From contig CASCGD010000002.1 of assembly GCA_949132985.1 (NCBI GenBank), positions 18,269-82,268 of the forward strand: a stretch of DNA of 64,000 bases, read 5' to 3'. The notes under the pieces were generated by a model. That model ran no database searches. It worked only from the letters and a program-made list of their open reading frames with translations, and had not been told where the DNA came from. The stretch is from an uncultured Lachnospiraceae bacterium. GTDB lineage: Bacteria > Bacillota > Clostridia > Lachnospirales > Lachnospiraceae. Made by a program: the position numbers and the translations under genes. Below are positions 1 through 10,148 of this stretch, piece by piece. The stretch's first letter is position 1. Each line of letters starts with the position of its first letter.

Positions 1-610
1 AAATTTTGTGACCGCTGGCGGAGAGCATGTCAATGTTCATCTCATCCACATTCAGCGGGATATGCGTGAAGGCCTGCACCGCATCCGTATGGAAAAAGAC
101 ACCGTGTTTCCTTGCCAGCTCACCGATCTCCTTCAATGGCTGAATCGTGCCGATTTCATTATTTGCAGCCATAACCGAGATGAGAACCGTGTCCGGACGG
201 ATCGCCTGCTCCAGCTCATCCATACGAATCATACCATTCTCGTCCACGCCCACGTAAGTAACCTCATAGCCCTGCTTCTCCAGATATTCGCACGTATGCA
301 GGATGGCATGATGCTCGATGGCGGAAGTGATGATATGCTTTCCCTTGTTCACATAGGCCTCCGCTGTTGCCTTTAACGCCCAATTGTCCGACTCGCTGCC
401 GCCGCCGGTAAAATAGATCTCCTCCGGCTTTGCCCCGATCATCCCGGCAATCGCAGCGCGCGCCTCCTCCACCGCATCCCGGCCTTTTCCTGCAAAGGAA
501 TAGATGCTGGAAGGATTTCCATAGTATTCGCAAAAATAAGGCGTCATCGCCGTCAGCACCTCCGGTGCGACACGGGTGGTAGCTGCGTTGTCTAAATAAA
601 TATATTTCAT
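1..610 (-). CDS. nifS: Cysteine desulfurase (NifS/IscS family), C-terminus beyond window
   Basis: Reverse-strand translation [35 protein letters not shown]...[11 protein letters not shown]...[10 protein letters not shown]...[17 protein letters not shown]; start codon at 608-610; PLP aminotransferase class V motifs. Confidence 0.93.
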   Translation of the reverse strand, partial: MKYIYLDNAATTRVAPEVLTAMTPYFCEYYGNPSSIYSFAGKGRDAVEEARAAIAGMIGAKPEEIYFTGGGSESDNWALKATAEAYVNKGKHIITSAIEHHAILHTCEYLEKQGYEVTYVGVDENGMIRMDELEQAIRPDTVLISVMAANNEIGTIQPLKEIGELARKHGVFFHTDAVQAFTHIPLNVDEMNIDMLSASGHKI

Positions 611-1090
611 GATCTGTTACCTCTTTTCAATGATGTTATATCCACGACCCATAACATCCGCCGTGCATATTGCGCCAGCCGCTGGCGATAGATATACCCG
701 CTAACCAAATGATTTGCCAGAATATTTCCGTTATTTCAGGGAGTATCACAAATCGTCCGGCAAATAAGTATGCCCGTGAGTATCACAAATTTCCTTACGC
801 GGCTTTACGCATCCTGCTACATCGAACGGCAGGTCAGTCTGCCATTCCGTATAACATCGCTGCCCGGGTCAACAGCCCGGTTTCGCATAGATACGAATAT
901 TATACCGCTTTTCCGCTTAATGTCAAGTTATGCACCGCTAACTTCACAACCTGACTTCACGGCAAACGCCGACAGCAGATTGCCAGAAGCGTTACCACGG
1001 CGTTGCTGTGTGTTCTGCGGTTTTTTATTTCTTGTATGCCATCCCTTTTTGTGCTATGATTAAGAAAAATATTTTGATTCCGAACGAAAT

Positions 1091-1333
1091 ATGAAAGCTG
1101 CAAAAGGAGACAAAACGCTGCGGTGCCGCAGTGCCGAGCCGTCTTCGGGAGAATACCTAAGCGGCTTCTGCAAAACCGACCGGCTGCTCCCCGTCATCAC
1201 ACTGACAATCTTCTGGGGCGCTGATAAATGCAAAGAGGTCGGGCTTCCATTCAGGGAGATACTCCCCCGCATCGCCCGTAAATTTGATTTTCTTCTGCAC
1301 GAATCCGAAGCGCTGGTCAAAAAATACTGGTGA
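1091..1333 (+). pseudogene. Probable remnant of an Rpn/YhgA-like (PD-(D/E)XK, transposase_31 type) protein
   Basis: Translation contains SGEYLSGFCKTDRLLPVITLTIFWGADK, resembling the conserved Rpn/YhgA core (RLLPVITLVIYFGADEWDGP); flanking parts missing. Confidence 0.45.
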
Positions 1334-1349
1334 TACAGGCACACAAATG

Positions 1350-1358
1350 TGGTATAAT
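1350..1358 (+). promoter_or_regulatory. Extended -10 promoter (TGG-TATAAT) upstream of S1-domain gene
   Basis: TGGTATAAT about 40 bp upstream of the ATG at 1399; -35 is weak. Confidence 0.45.
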
Positions 1359-1398
1359 ATGACCACTTGGCGAATATTTAAACAAAGGAGAGATAATT

Positions 1399-2313
1399 AT
1401 GTCAGAAACAATGAAAGATTACGAAGCAGAAATCAACGCTTCCTTCCGCAAGATCGATGCAGGCGATATCGTGACCGGAACCGTAATCGCTGTGACCGAG
1501 GAAGATGTCACGGTGGATCTTCGCTACTACGCGCCCGGCATTATCAAGGCGGCGGATTACTCCGACGACCCTGACTGCATCCTGAAAGAGGCCGTACAAA
1601 TCGGCGAGACCATCGAGGCAACCGTGGTGCGCACCGACGACGGCCATGGAAACATCCTCTTGTCAAAGAAAGAGGCAAACCATGTGCTGGCATGGGACGT
1701 GTTGAAAGGATATCTCGAGGATGAAAGCGTTCATCAGGTCCGTGTAAAGGGCATCGTTCCCAGCGGAGTGGTTGCCTGGCTTGAGGGCATCCGCGGCTTT
1801 ATTCCCGCAAGCCAGTTAAGTCTCGATTATGTGGAAGATTGCAACCCGTGGCTCGGCAAGGATCTCTCCGTTCAGGTCATCACCGTTGACAAGGATAAAG
1901 AGAAGCTGGTGCTCTCCGCAAAAACCGTATTGCGCAGGCAGCAGGAGGAGGCGCGCAACCATCGGATTTCTATGCTTGTTCCCGGCTCTGTTGTGGAGGG
2001 AACCGTGGAAAGCCTTATGCCCTACGGCGCATTCGTAAACCTCGGCGACGGGTTAAGCGGCCTTGTACACATCTCACAGATCTGCCAGAAGCGCATCAAA
2101 CATCCGGGGGAGATCTTAAAAGAAGGCCAGAAAGTGAAAGCAAAGATTTTAAACACCAACGACCACAAGATCAGCCTTTCCATGAAAGCGCTCGAGGAGG
2201 AAATGGTCGATACCGAGGCACAGGAGGCCAGTGCCGCCGCTGTAGAATACAGCTCCAACGAGCAGGTAACCACAAGCCTCGGAAGCCTGCTGGCTGGAAT
2301 TAAATTGCAATAG
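1399..2313 (+). CDS. S1 RNA-binding domain protein (ribosomal protein S1-like, multiple S1 repeats)
   Basis: Repeated S1 motifs (GDIVTGTVIAVTEEDVTVDLRYYAPGII; GSVVEGTVESLMPYGAFVNLGDGLSGLVHISQI); RBS aaaggagag. Confidence 0.9.
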   Translation: MSETMKDYEAEINASFRKIDAGDIVTGTVIAVTEEDVTVDLRYYAPGIIKAADYSDDPDCILKEAVQIGETIEATVVRTDDGHGNILLSKKEANHVLAWDVLKGYLEDESVHQVRVKGIVPSGVVAWLEGIRGFIPASQLSLDYVEDCNPWLGKDLSVQVITVDKDKEKLVLSAKTVLRRQQEEARNHRISMLVPGSVVEGTVESLMPYGAFVNLGDGLSGLVHISQICQKRIKHPGEILKEGQKVKAKILNTNDHKISLSMKALEEEMVDTEAQEASAAAVEYSSNEQVTTSLGSLLAGIKLQ

Positions 2314-2426
2314 CGCACCATAATTCCCGGCATGGAAGATGTAAAAACATGATACTCACGTCCAAAATAAAACTGCCGGGACGCGCCATAATTTCAGCAC
2401 GCGAATAGCGCGGAGAAAAGACCAGG

Positions 2427-3089
2427 TTACTTCCCCCGTTTTTTCTTCGCGTTTTTTGTGCGCTTTTTCACGCTGAATCCAAATGTCCCAAGTTTTTTTC
2501 CGAGCTGAAAGTACGTCCCATGGGAATATGCAGCCAATCCTGCATCATTCAGATGGAATGACCCGTTTTCATCCAGATACCGCTCATCTGCGGTCACACT
2601 GACAATCTCTGCCAGAAACATATCGTGACTGCCCAGAGGAATGACCTGCGTTACCTTACAGGCAAGGCTTAGGGGGCTCTCTGCAATGGCCGGCGCCCGG
2701 ACGCCTTCCACCGGCACCGCAGTCAGCTTCATCTGTTCAAACTTGTCCACATCCCTGCCGGAACGCACGCCGCAATAATCGCAGGCGCGCACAAGAGGCG
2801 CGTGTACCAGATTCACCACAAACTCACCCGTATCGCTGATGATTCCGTGGGAATAGCGCTCCTTTCGTACGGAAACGGAAAGCATGGGCGGATCGGAGTT
2901 TACCGTGCCCGCCCATGCCACCGTGATAATATTCGGTTTTTCATCCGCGCGGGCAGCACTCACCATCACCGCCGGAACGGGATAGAGCATATTGCCGCCC
3001 CTCCATGTCTGTCTGCCGCCGCTTTCGCTGTGTCCTGTTGCCGTCCCGCGGAAAGTGCAAGGTTTATTTTGCGGTTTCATCTCTGTCAC
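2427..3089 (-). CDS. Flavin reductase family protein (FMN-binding split barrel)
   Basis: YPVPAVMVSAARADEKPNIITVAWAGTVNSDPPMLSVSVRKERYSHGII...FVVNLV motifs; the true start may be the internal Met before LYPVPAVM. Confidence 0.85.
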   Translation of the reverse strand: MTEMKPQNKPCTFRGTATGHSESGGRQTWRGGNMLYPVPAVMVSAARADEKPNIITVAWAGTVNSDPPMLSVSVRKERYSHGIISDTGEFVVNLVHAPLVRACDYCGVRSGRDVDKFEQMKLTAVPVEGVRAPAIAESPLSLACKVTQVIPLGSHDMFLAEIVSVTADERYLDENGSFHLNDAGLAAYSHGTYFQLGKKLGTFGFSVKKRTKNAKKKRGK

Positions 3090-4747
3090 GCCTCCTGCAG
3101 GGCACTCATCAGCCCTGGTATAAACTGTTTTTTCCGTGAGACCACGCCCCTGAGAACTACCCTTGCGTGCTCATCCTCCTCACCTCGGAAAGCCCGTGAG
3201 AGTACCCGCGCCGCGCCCTCACCGGCACATAAAATCTCGGACTGCTCCATGACGATATTCGTCAGCATCACAAATACCATGTCCAGCTTCCGCACCGCAA
3301 GCATCTCCCCTATGTACTCCTGCAGTCGGTCTCTGACCTCCTCCAGGTCCAGATCGCTCATGGAGCTGATCTGGCTGACCCCGAAGGTGCGCTTCTCGGC
3401 GGTAAATGTCTTGAAGTCCAGATAACAGATTTCCTCAATCGTCTTTTTATGGAAATTACTGCCTGCGCGGAACATATTGCTGGCAAAGGTCTCAATCTCG
3501 ATCCCTGCAAGCTCCGCCAGCTCCTCCGCTGCCTCCTTGTCCCAGGGGGTACAGGTAGGCGAACGGAACATCAGCGTATCTGAAATGATCGCCGCACACA
3601 AAAGTCCCGCGATCTTCTCGTCCACCTCGGCACCCCGCTCCTGATATATTTTCCAGACGATGGAAGCGGTGGAGCCAAGGGGCTGATTGCGGAAAAATAC
3701 CGGCGACATCGTCTCCAGGCTTCCAAGTCTGTGATGGTCGATGATCTCCAGAATATCAGCTCCCGCAATGCCGTCCACCGCCTGGGTCCGCTCGTTATGA
3801 TCTACGAGAATGACCTGTTTCTTCTGCATATTCAGCAAATTTCTGCGGGACATCATGCCCACGTAATCCCCGTTCTCGTCAAGTATCGGAAAATCCCGAT
3901 GCCGCTCCTTGGACATGACCTCACGGATATCCTCCACATAGTCCTCCAGCTCAAAGGTCACCAGATTCTTCTTTGTCATAATGGATTTGATCGGCATACT
4001 CTGGTTTATGAGGCGCGCCGCAGTAAATGTATCGTAGGGTGTCGAGATCAGCACACAATCCCTGCGCTTTGCCATCTTTAGTATCTCTGTGGAAACCTGT
4101 GCGCCCCCACAGATAATCATACAGCTCACGTCCAGCTCCAGCAGCAGCCGCTGCATCTCCTCCCGGTCGGCAAGTATCGCCAGATCATCCCGTTCCAGAT
4201 ATTCGTCGATGCGGTCTTTATTACCCGCCGCCACCCCAACCTTGCCGCGACTGAAAATACCGTGCTCGTTTCCGGTCAAAAGCGTCCCGTTCAGCGTCTC
4301 GATGATGTTGCGGTAGCTGGTGCGCGCCTTGGAAAGCTTGCTCTCCTGATTGAACACCTCCATGTAGGACATGGCAATATCGTTGTTGCCGATGAGTCCG
4401 ATGAGCTTGCGCTCCTCATCCACAATCGGAAGGGTCACGACCCGCTCCGTCTGCATCAGCTCCCACGCTTTTTTCAGCGTAATGCTCTCACGCACACCGG
4501 CAGTGCGGCGGAAGGTGATATCCTTCACCTGCGCGCCCACATCGCTTACAAGCTCCGGCTCCTCCACGCCAAAATAATCCAGCACGAAAGCGGTCTCACC
4601 GCTCACCGCCCCGGCACGCTTTGCCACAAAATGCTCTCCCTCTGTCTGATTTTTCAAAGCTGCATATGCAATCGCCGAACAGATCGAATCCGTGTCCGGA
4701 TTTTTATGACCGATCACCCACACGCTTCCCGATGTATAATGCCCCAT
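3086..4747 (-). CDS. Putative manganese-dependent inorganic pyrophosphatase with CBS and DRTGG domains (DHH/DHHA2)
   Basis: GHKNPDTDSICSAIAYA, DHHRLGS, ISDTLMFRSPT motifs plus internal CBS pairs. Confidence 0.9.
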   Translation of the reverse strand: MGHYTSGSVWVIGHKNPDTDSICSAIAYAALKNQTEGEHFVAKRAGAVSGETAFVLDYFGVEEPELVSDVGAQVKDITFRRTAGVRESITLKKAWELMQTERVVTLPIVDEERKLIGLIGNNDIAMSYMEVFNQESKLSKARTSYRNIIETLNGTLLTGNEHGIFSRGKVGVAAGNKDRIDEYLERDDLAILADREEMQRLLLELDVSCMIICGGAQVSTEILKMAKRRDCVLISTPYDTFTAARLINQSMPIKSIMTKKNLVTFELEDYVEDIREVMSKERHRDFPILDENGDYVGMMSRRNLLNMQKKQVILVDHNERTQAVDGIAGADILEIIDHHRLGSLETMSPVFFRNQPLGSTASIVWKIYQERGAEVDEKIAGLLCAAIISDTLMFRSPTCTPWDKEAAEELAELAGIEIETFASNMFRAGSNFHKKTIEEICYLDFKTFTAEKRTFGVSQISSMSDLDLEEVRDRLQEYIGEMLAVRKLDMVFVMLTNIVMEQSEILCAGEGAARVLSRAFRGEEDEHARVVLRGVVSRKKQFIPGLMSALQEA

Positions 4748-4873
4748 AAAACACCCCTTTTTCAGCCGTTTCCGGCATTGTATTATATGTTCTTTTATAA
4801 AAACAGGGCTGTGTCCATGATCATCATCGCCACTACCCTGTTTTCACACAACAAAATCTGTTTTTTTCTTTAA

Positions 4874-5965
4874 CTATATGAACATCAGCCATGCAAGTAT
4901 ACCGGCCGCCCCCAGAAAGCTGAGAACCGAAAATACAAACGTCGCCGCCAAAAGCTTCCCCTGGGACGCCATGCGCTCCTGCAAGTTATCCATCTGCTCC
5001 TGAATATGCTGACGAGTCTTTTCATCCGCGTCGGAAAGCATTTTGCTCTGCTCATTCATCGATGCCTGAATATTGCGGTAGCACTTCACATCCTCGGCAT
5101 GTATCTTTTCCGCAATATCCGATTTCAATGTGGTGATCTGGCTGCTCATCTCCGTGGACAGCTCATTAATCTGCTCCAACTGTTCCAACTGCTCCAGCTG
5201 CTCCTTCAAGCCCTCCAGGCTGCGGGTATTCTGGTCAATCACATTCTGCGCCGCAGATACAACTGCCTGCCTCGTACTCTCGGTGGACAAGCCGATCTCA
5301 TGCGTCAGATTCTGAGACAGCCCGGAGACTTCCCGGCTCATCGCGTCGGAGAGTCCGGATACCTCACGGTTCATCACATCGGAAAGCCCGGATACCTCAC
5401 GGTTCATCGCATCGGAGAGTCCGGATACCTCGCGGCTCACCGCATCAGACAGTCCGCTCATCTCCTGCCGGACATCCTCAGACATGGCATTAATCCGCTC
5501 CGATACACTGCCCATGATCTTATCCGCCTCATTTTGACGCAGCTCAATCAGATCATCCAGCTCGGATGCCTGTGCTTCCTTCTCCCCCAGATCATTTTCC
5601 AGTTTCTCCGCCGCACTCTGCCGCGTTGCCATCATCTGCTGCAGCTGTCTGGCCTTCTCCCGAAACTCGTCAATCTGCTTGAGCAGGAAATCCTCTTTTT
5701 CCAGATCAATCAAATCTGCCACATCCAGCCCGATCCGTTCATTGATCTGTTCGATCTCTTCCGTTTCCGCCATGGATTCGGAAAGCGATATTGCTTCCTC
5801 CGGTGCCAATGACACCGCCTGCGGCGCTTTGTGCACTGCCGCATCAGCGGGCGCCGCCACACGTTTTTCCTCCGGTTTGTCTCCTGTGGACACAGGCCTC
5901 TGGGGCCGTTCTCTTTTGTCTGTTTTACTCTGTGGCCTGCGAAACCACTCTTCTATCTGAAGCAT
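4874..5965 (-). CDS. Coiled-coil protein with undecapeptide repeats and C-terminal transmembrane anchor
   Basis: Repeated SREVSGLSDAMN units; C-terminal hydrophobic helix LLAATFVFSVLSFLGAAGILAWLMFI. Confidence 0.7.
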   Translation of the reverse strand: MLQIEEWFRRPQSKTDKRERPQRPVSTGDKPEEKRVAAPADAAVHKAPQAVSLAPEEAISLSESMAETEEIEQINERIGLDVADLIDLEKEDFLLKQIDEFREKARQLQQMMATRQSAAEKLENDLGEKEAQASELDDLIELRQNEADKIMGSVSERINAMSEDVRQEMSGLSDAVSREVSGLSDAMNREVSGLSDVMNREVSGLSDAMSREVSGLSQNLTHEIGLSTESTRQAVVSAAQNVIDQNTRSLEGLKEQLEQLEQLEQINELSTEMSSQITTLKSDIAEKIHAEDVKCYRNIQASMNEQSKMLSDADEKTRQHIQEQMDNLQERMASQGKLLAATFVFSVLSFLGAAGILAWLMFI

Positions 5966-6262
5966 ATCCTTTCCCTCCCGGTAAAAGCCTCAACATCTCT
6001 ACATGCCCTCATACCGAACCTCCCATCCGCCACACAACAGGGATGTAAATACAGCATGATACCTTCACTATTTTACCATCAAATGCCGGATTTGTAAATG
6101 ACGCATTTTCCTGTTTTTCGAGCGCATTTCCATACCGGCAGCGGCTCCGACATGCCGCCTGACAGCCGCCGGAAAATATGCTATACTTTTTTTAATAACT
6201 TTCACATTCACCGTAGTTTTTACCGGTCAAAGCGTAGTTATAAAGTAAAGGGGAAGGAAGGT

Positions 6263-6279
6263 AAAATGCGAAGCATTTT
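6263..6279 (+). other. Hairpin AAAATGC-GAA-GCATTTT embedding the start codon of a 27-aa leader ORF (6266-6349)
   Basis: Perfect 7-bp inverted repeat; ggggaaggaagg SD just upstream; ORF MRSIFLHDFRQRPAGKENGCCNSEAAD*. Confidence 0.5.
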
Positions 6280-6386
6280 TTTGCATGACTTCCGACAACG
6301 TCCCGCGGGCAAAGAAAACGGATGCTGTAACAGCGAAGCTGCAGACTAAACTCTTACCGGGCGCTACCTTGAAGGAGGTGATACAC

Positions 6387-6947
6387 TTGACCGATGATGA
6401 AAAAATCATAGCGCTGTTTTTCGAGCGCTCCGAGCAGGCGATCCGGGAACTGGATCTTGCATACGGAAAGCTCTGCCATCAGCTCGCCAACAACATCGTA
6501 AACAACCGTCAGGACGCAGAGGAATGCGTCAACGACGCGTATCTGGGCGCGTGGAACACGATTCCGCCGGCAAGGCCAAACCCGCTGCGGGCGTACATCT
6601 GCAAAATCGTCCGTAACATCTCCTTAAAGCTCTACCACAAAAAAAGAGCCGCCAAACGGGGCAGTATTTATGAGACTGCCATAGATGAACTCGAGGACTG
6701 TATATCCGCCCCGGATACGGTGGAATCGGAGATAGAGGCACGGGAGCTGGCGAACATTATTGAAGACTTTCTGGACACCTTAAACGAGGAAAACCATACC
6801 ATTTTTATACGAAGATACTGGTTCTTTGACAGCTATGCCGTGATCGCACAGCGTGTGGGCATTTCCGAAAAAAATGTATCAGTCCGTCTCACCCGCATGC
6901 GCCGTAAGCTGAAAACATATTTATCTGAAAGGGAGGTTGTCATATGA
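6387..6947 (+). CDS. RNA polymerase sigma-70 family (ECF-like) sigma factor
   Basis: Region 2/region 4 like sequence (NRQDAEECVNDAYLGAWNTIPP; IFIRRYWFFDSYAVIAQRVGISEKNVSVRLTRMRRKLKTYL); TTG start at 6387 preceded by GAAGGAGGTG. Confidence 0.88.
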   Translation: MTDDEKIIALFFERSEQAIRELDLAYGKLCHQLANNIVNNRQDAEECVNDAYLGAWNTIPPARPNPLRAYICKIVRNISLKLYHKKRAAKRGSIYETAIDELEDCISAPDTVESEIEARELANIIEDFLDTLNEENHTIFIRRYWFFDSYAVIAQRVGISEKNVSVRLTRMRRKLKTYLSEREVVI

Positions 6948-7603
6948 GTACAAAAATATTTTCCGAGGCGATAGGTCTCATTTCCCTCACCCATGTAGAG
7001 CGGGCGCTCACATACCGGCCCGGACGCAGACAACGACTGACCAGGTGGGCAGCTATGGCGGCCTGCATGGTTCTCATCGCCGCTGCAGGATTCACATTTG
7101 CGCAAAAAAGCATCACGCTTCGGCCCGGAAATTCAAAGGACGACGGAAGCATCACGCCCCCGCACGGAGATCCGGATAACGGGGAAAACATCACGCCCGG
7201 GTCCGAAGGCTCAGACAGCGAGGGTACACTTGAAACCACGGATTTAGACATTTACTATGTAACAAAAGACAATAAAATAAAGAGCCGGAGCATGGAAACA
7301 GCCTGCGCGCCAAACGATATTTTCGGGAAGTGGGCGGATCTCAACAACATCCCGGATGTCAGTCTGGTGGACAGTGTATACGACAGCGACGGAGAAGAGG
7401 AAACGCCAAAGCCCGGAAGCGGCACGAAGGAGGAACCGGTCACATATCACATCGGCACTCATTTCACCTTCACACTCACGCTCTCCTGCGAATTTTCCCG
7501 GTATACGGAGGGCAGACGGGGCAAGCTTCTAGTGAAATCGCTGGAAAAAACCTTTGCGGGCTACCTTGATTTTGACGAGTTTATTCTGGTTGTGGAAGAT
7601 TAA
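6944..7603 (+). CDS. Putative membrane-anchored anti-sigma factor/partner of the adjacent sigma factor
   Basis: 4-bp overlap with the sigma gene; single TM helix (WAAMAACMVLIAAAGFTFA) after a short cytoplasmic N-terminus. Confidence 0.6.
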   Translation: MSTKIFSEAIGLISLTHVERALTYRPGRRQRLTRWAAMAACMVLIAAAGFTFAQKSITLRPGNSKDDGSITPPHGDPDNGENITPGSEGSDSEGTLETTDLDIYYVTKDNKIKSRSMETACAPNDIFGKWADLNNIPDVSLVDSVYDSDGEEETPKPGSGTKEEPVTYHIGTHFTFTLTLSCEFSRYTEGRRGKLLVKSLEKTFAGYLDFDEFILVVED

Positions 7604-7659
7604 TTTGTCTTCTTACAAATAACGGCAAACGGCGGCCGGGCATCCTTATGGTCCGGCCG

Positions 7660-8288
7660 TCAGGAATCTGCCGTATCCTCCATCTCGTCAATCGCTGCCC
7701 GCTCGATATGCATGGCGAGATAACCGATCTCTACCTCATCAAGCCTGCATTTCAAGCTTCTTCCGATCTCGTCACACACGGCGCCAGCCACCCGGAAGGC
7801 TTTGGGAAATTTGATCTCCATGTAGTCGTTCATATTCCGTTTCAGCTGCTCGCCGCTCATGGCCCGGCCACCATATAGCGTACATGGTTCATGAGCCGGT
7901 TATAAGCCAGCGACATTACATCCATCCTTTTATGCGTCTAGTGCTCCACGAGGGAGACGCACTCCCTCACCGCCTGCGCGATCTGCATCGCCTGCGGTCG
8001 GCAAGCTGTAATACCTCGAAGCCTGCTCCGTTCAGCTTTAACCGTATCGATACCCACATGAATCAGAAGGCTTACACCAAAATCTGTCACGAAGCCGATG
8101 GCATGCTTTGTATCAAACACAAACCCGATCTCTCCATCCTCAGGCGCGCGCACAATCGGATCCACGAGCGTTACCGCCGCTCCATCTCCCATCATACGCC
8201 CGGCAAACGCTTCATCCGGGGCTGTTCCAAGGTCCGCCGCCAGACCCCGAACGGGGCAGGGGTTCGTCAAATGATTTGAAAACACCAC
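7660..8288 (-). pseudogene. Decayed PTS EIIA(Glc)-type domain joined to BglG/LicT-type PRD antiterminator remnant
   Basis: GRMMGDGAAVTLVDPIVRAPEDGEIGFVFDTKHAIGFVTDFGVSLLIHVGIDTVK (EIIA) followed by stop-interrupted and frameshifted PRD sequence (MSLAYNRLMNHVRYMVAG / SGEQLKRNMNDYMEIKFPKAFRVAGAVCDEIGRSLKCRLDEVEIGYLAMHIERA). Confidence 0.85.
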
Positions 8289-8348
8289 GCGTGTTATTAC
8301 ATTCCGGACAGATCGGCGCGTACACCTGTGCGGTAAAGAAAAACGCCG

Positions 8349-9071
8349 TCAGAGCACCTTCGACAAGAACTCCTGCGTCCGCTCATTCTGAGGATTACCG
8401 AAAATCTGCTCCGGTGTCCCCTGCTCACGTATGCGCCCCTCATCCATAAAGAGCACACGGGTCGCAACCTCTCTGGCAAAGCCCATCTCGTGAGTCACCA
8501 CCGCCATCGTCATGCCGTCCCGTGCCAGATCTTTCATGACGCCAAGCACCTCGCCCACCATCTCCGGGTCGAGCGCACTCGTCGGCTCGTCAAAAAGCAT
8601 CATCTTCGGCTTCAGCATGAGCGAGCGCACAATCGCAATACGCTGCTTCTGACCGCCCGAGAGCTGTCCCGGATAGGTGTCCGCCTTCTCCGAAAGGTTC
8701 ACGAGATTCAGAAGACGCAGCGCCTCTTCATTCGCCTGCTCCCTGCCCATAAGCTTCAGCTCAATCGGCGCAAGCGTCAGATTTTCCATGATCGTCAGAT
8801 GCGGAAACAGGTTGAAATGCTGGAACACCATCCCCATCTGCTGACGGATCTCATTGATATTCACGCCCTTTTCCGTGATATCCGTGCCGTCAAAAATGAC
8901 CTGTCCTTTTGTAGGCTGCTCCAGCAGGTTCATACAGCGCAGAAACGTGGATTTGCCCGAGCCGGAAGGACCGATGATGACGACCTTCTCCCCCGGCGCA
9001 ATGTGCTCGTTGATATCGATGAGCACCTCGTGCTCACCAAAGCTCTTACAAAGATTTTTAACGGTTATCAC
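8349..9071 (-). CDS. glnQ: Polar amino acid ABC transporter ATP-binding protein
   Basis: Walker [18 protein letters not shown] signature, [13 protein letters not shown]; GlnQ-like throughout. Confidence 0.93.
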   Translation of the reverse strand: MITVKNLCKSFGEHEVLIDINEHIAPGEKVVIIGPSGSGKSTFLRCMNLLEQPTKGQVIFDGTDITEKGVNINEIRQQMGMVFQHFNLFPHLTIMENLTLAPIELKLMGREQANEEALRLLNLVNLSEKADTYPGQLSGGQKQRIAIVRSLMLKPKMMLFDEPTSALDPEMVGEVLGVMKDLARDGMTMAVVTHEMGFAREVATRVLFMDEGRIREQGTPEQIFGNPQNERTQEFLSKVL

Positions 9072-9786
9072 TTTCCCGAAGCCTCCTTTCCAGCCTGCCC
9101 ATCAGCCATGTAAAGAACATGACGATCACAAGGTAAATCGCCGCCACCGCAAGCAGCGGGGGAAGCGCGTCGAATGTGTTGCCGCGGATAATGTCGCCGC
9201 CGCGGGTCAGATCGTTCAGTCCGATGTAACCGCAGATGGACGTCTCCTTTAAGAGCGTAATCATCTCGTTGACGAGCGCAGGCAGGACATTTTTGACCGC
9301 CTGCGGCAAAATAATCTTCTGCATCGTCTTCCCGTAGCCGAGTCCCAGCGAGCGCCCCGCCTCCATCTGTCCCTTGTCGATGGACATGATGCCGGAGCGG
9401 AAAATCTCGGCAACGTACGCCCCGGAATTGATACCAAAGGTAAGCACCGCAACCAGCACCTTGTTTGTGCTGCTGGCAAGAAACACAAAGAACATCAGCA
9501 AAAGCTGTACCATCGCGGGCGTTCCGCGGATAACCGTCAGATAAACGCGGCAGAAAAAATTCAGTACGCTTAATACAAAGCCGCCGGCACCCTGACGCCC
9601 TTTTTCGCCGGTCTGATCGTGAGCGGTACGAATCACGGCGACAACGACACCGATCACCAGTCCCAGAACGAGTGCCAGCAGCGTTACAATCGCCGTTACC
9701 CTTAAACCCTTTAAGATGTAGAGATAGCGCTGCTTCTCAATAAAATCAAAAATCAGCCGTTCTTTTAATTCACCTAAAAACCCCAT
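9058..9786 (-). CDS. Amino acid ABC transporter permease (HisM/GlnP family)
   Basis: [61 protein letters not shown] motifs. Confidence 0.93.
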   Translation of the reverse strand: MGFLGELKERLIFDFIEKQRYLYILKGLRVTAIVTLLALVLGLVIGVVVAVIRTAHDQTGEKGRQGAGGFVLSVLNFFCRVYLTVIRGTPAMVQLLLMFFVFLASSTNKVLVAVLTFGINSGAYVAEIFRSGIMSIDKGQMEAGRSLGLGYGKTMQKIILPQAVKNVLPALVNEMITLLKETSICGYIGLNDLTRGGDIIRGNTFDALPPLLAVAAIYLVIVMFFTWLMGRLERRLRESDNR

Positions 9787-9940
9787 AAATCACCTTTCTA
9801 ATCGAATCAGAATCAACATAACATATTGCAGAAATATCAGTTACCCTCCAAAGGCCTCCTGTAATCCGGCTTTGCCCTCCCCACGGAGCGCATGCTGCTT
9901 TCGCAGCCGGTTTCCATACGCGCCCTGTACATAATGTCAA

Positions 9941-9966
9941 GAAGGAAGCGGAAAGCCGCTTCCTTC
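9941..9966. other. Perfect 11-bp stem/4-nt loop hairpin between SBP and permease genes
   Basis: GAAGGAAGCGG-aaag-CCGCTTCCTTC. Confidence 0.6.
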
Positions 9967-10148
9967 TGCAACAGGTTTTTGGTATAACTCGATTTAGATA
10001 CCTTTCACCTTTGGTGAGGATGCTTTTTTCGAGAGCGCAAAGGAAAAAGCGAAGGCGTAGCGATGCCTCGTTTAGCATATTTCCTTTGTGCTGTCGGGAA
10101 AGCAGACCAGCAAAATGTAAGGTTATTAAAATCGTGTTATACGAGTGT

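Noticed and set aside
4798-4853. Terminator-like aaaacaggg...ccctgtttt between the coiled-coil and pyrophosphatase-like genes
   Set aside because: Arms are short with a ~35-nt loop; insufficient to call.
5006-5812. 268-aa plus-strand ORF opposite the coiled-coil gene
   Set aside because: Mirror of the repetitive coiled-coil coding sequence; composition is antisense-like, and the minus-strand gene is well supported.
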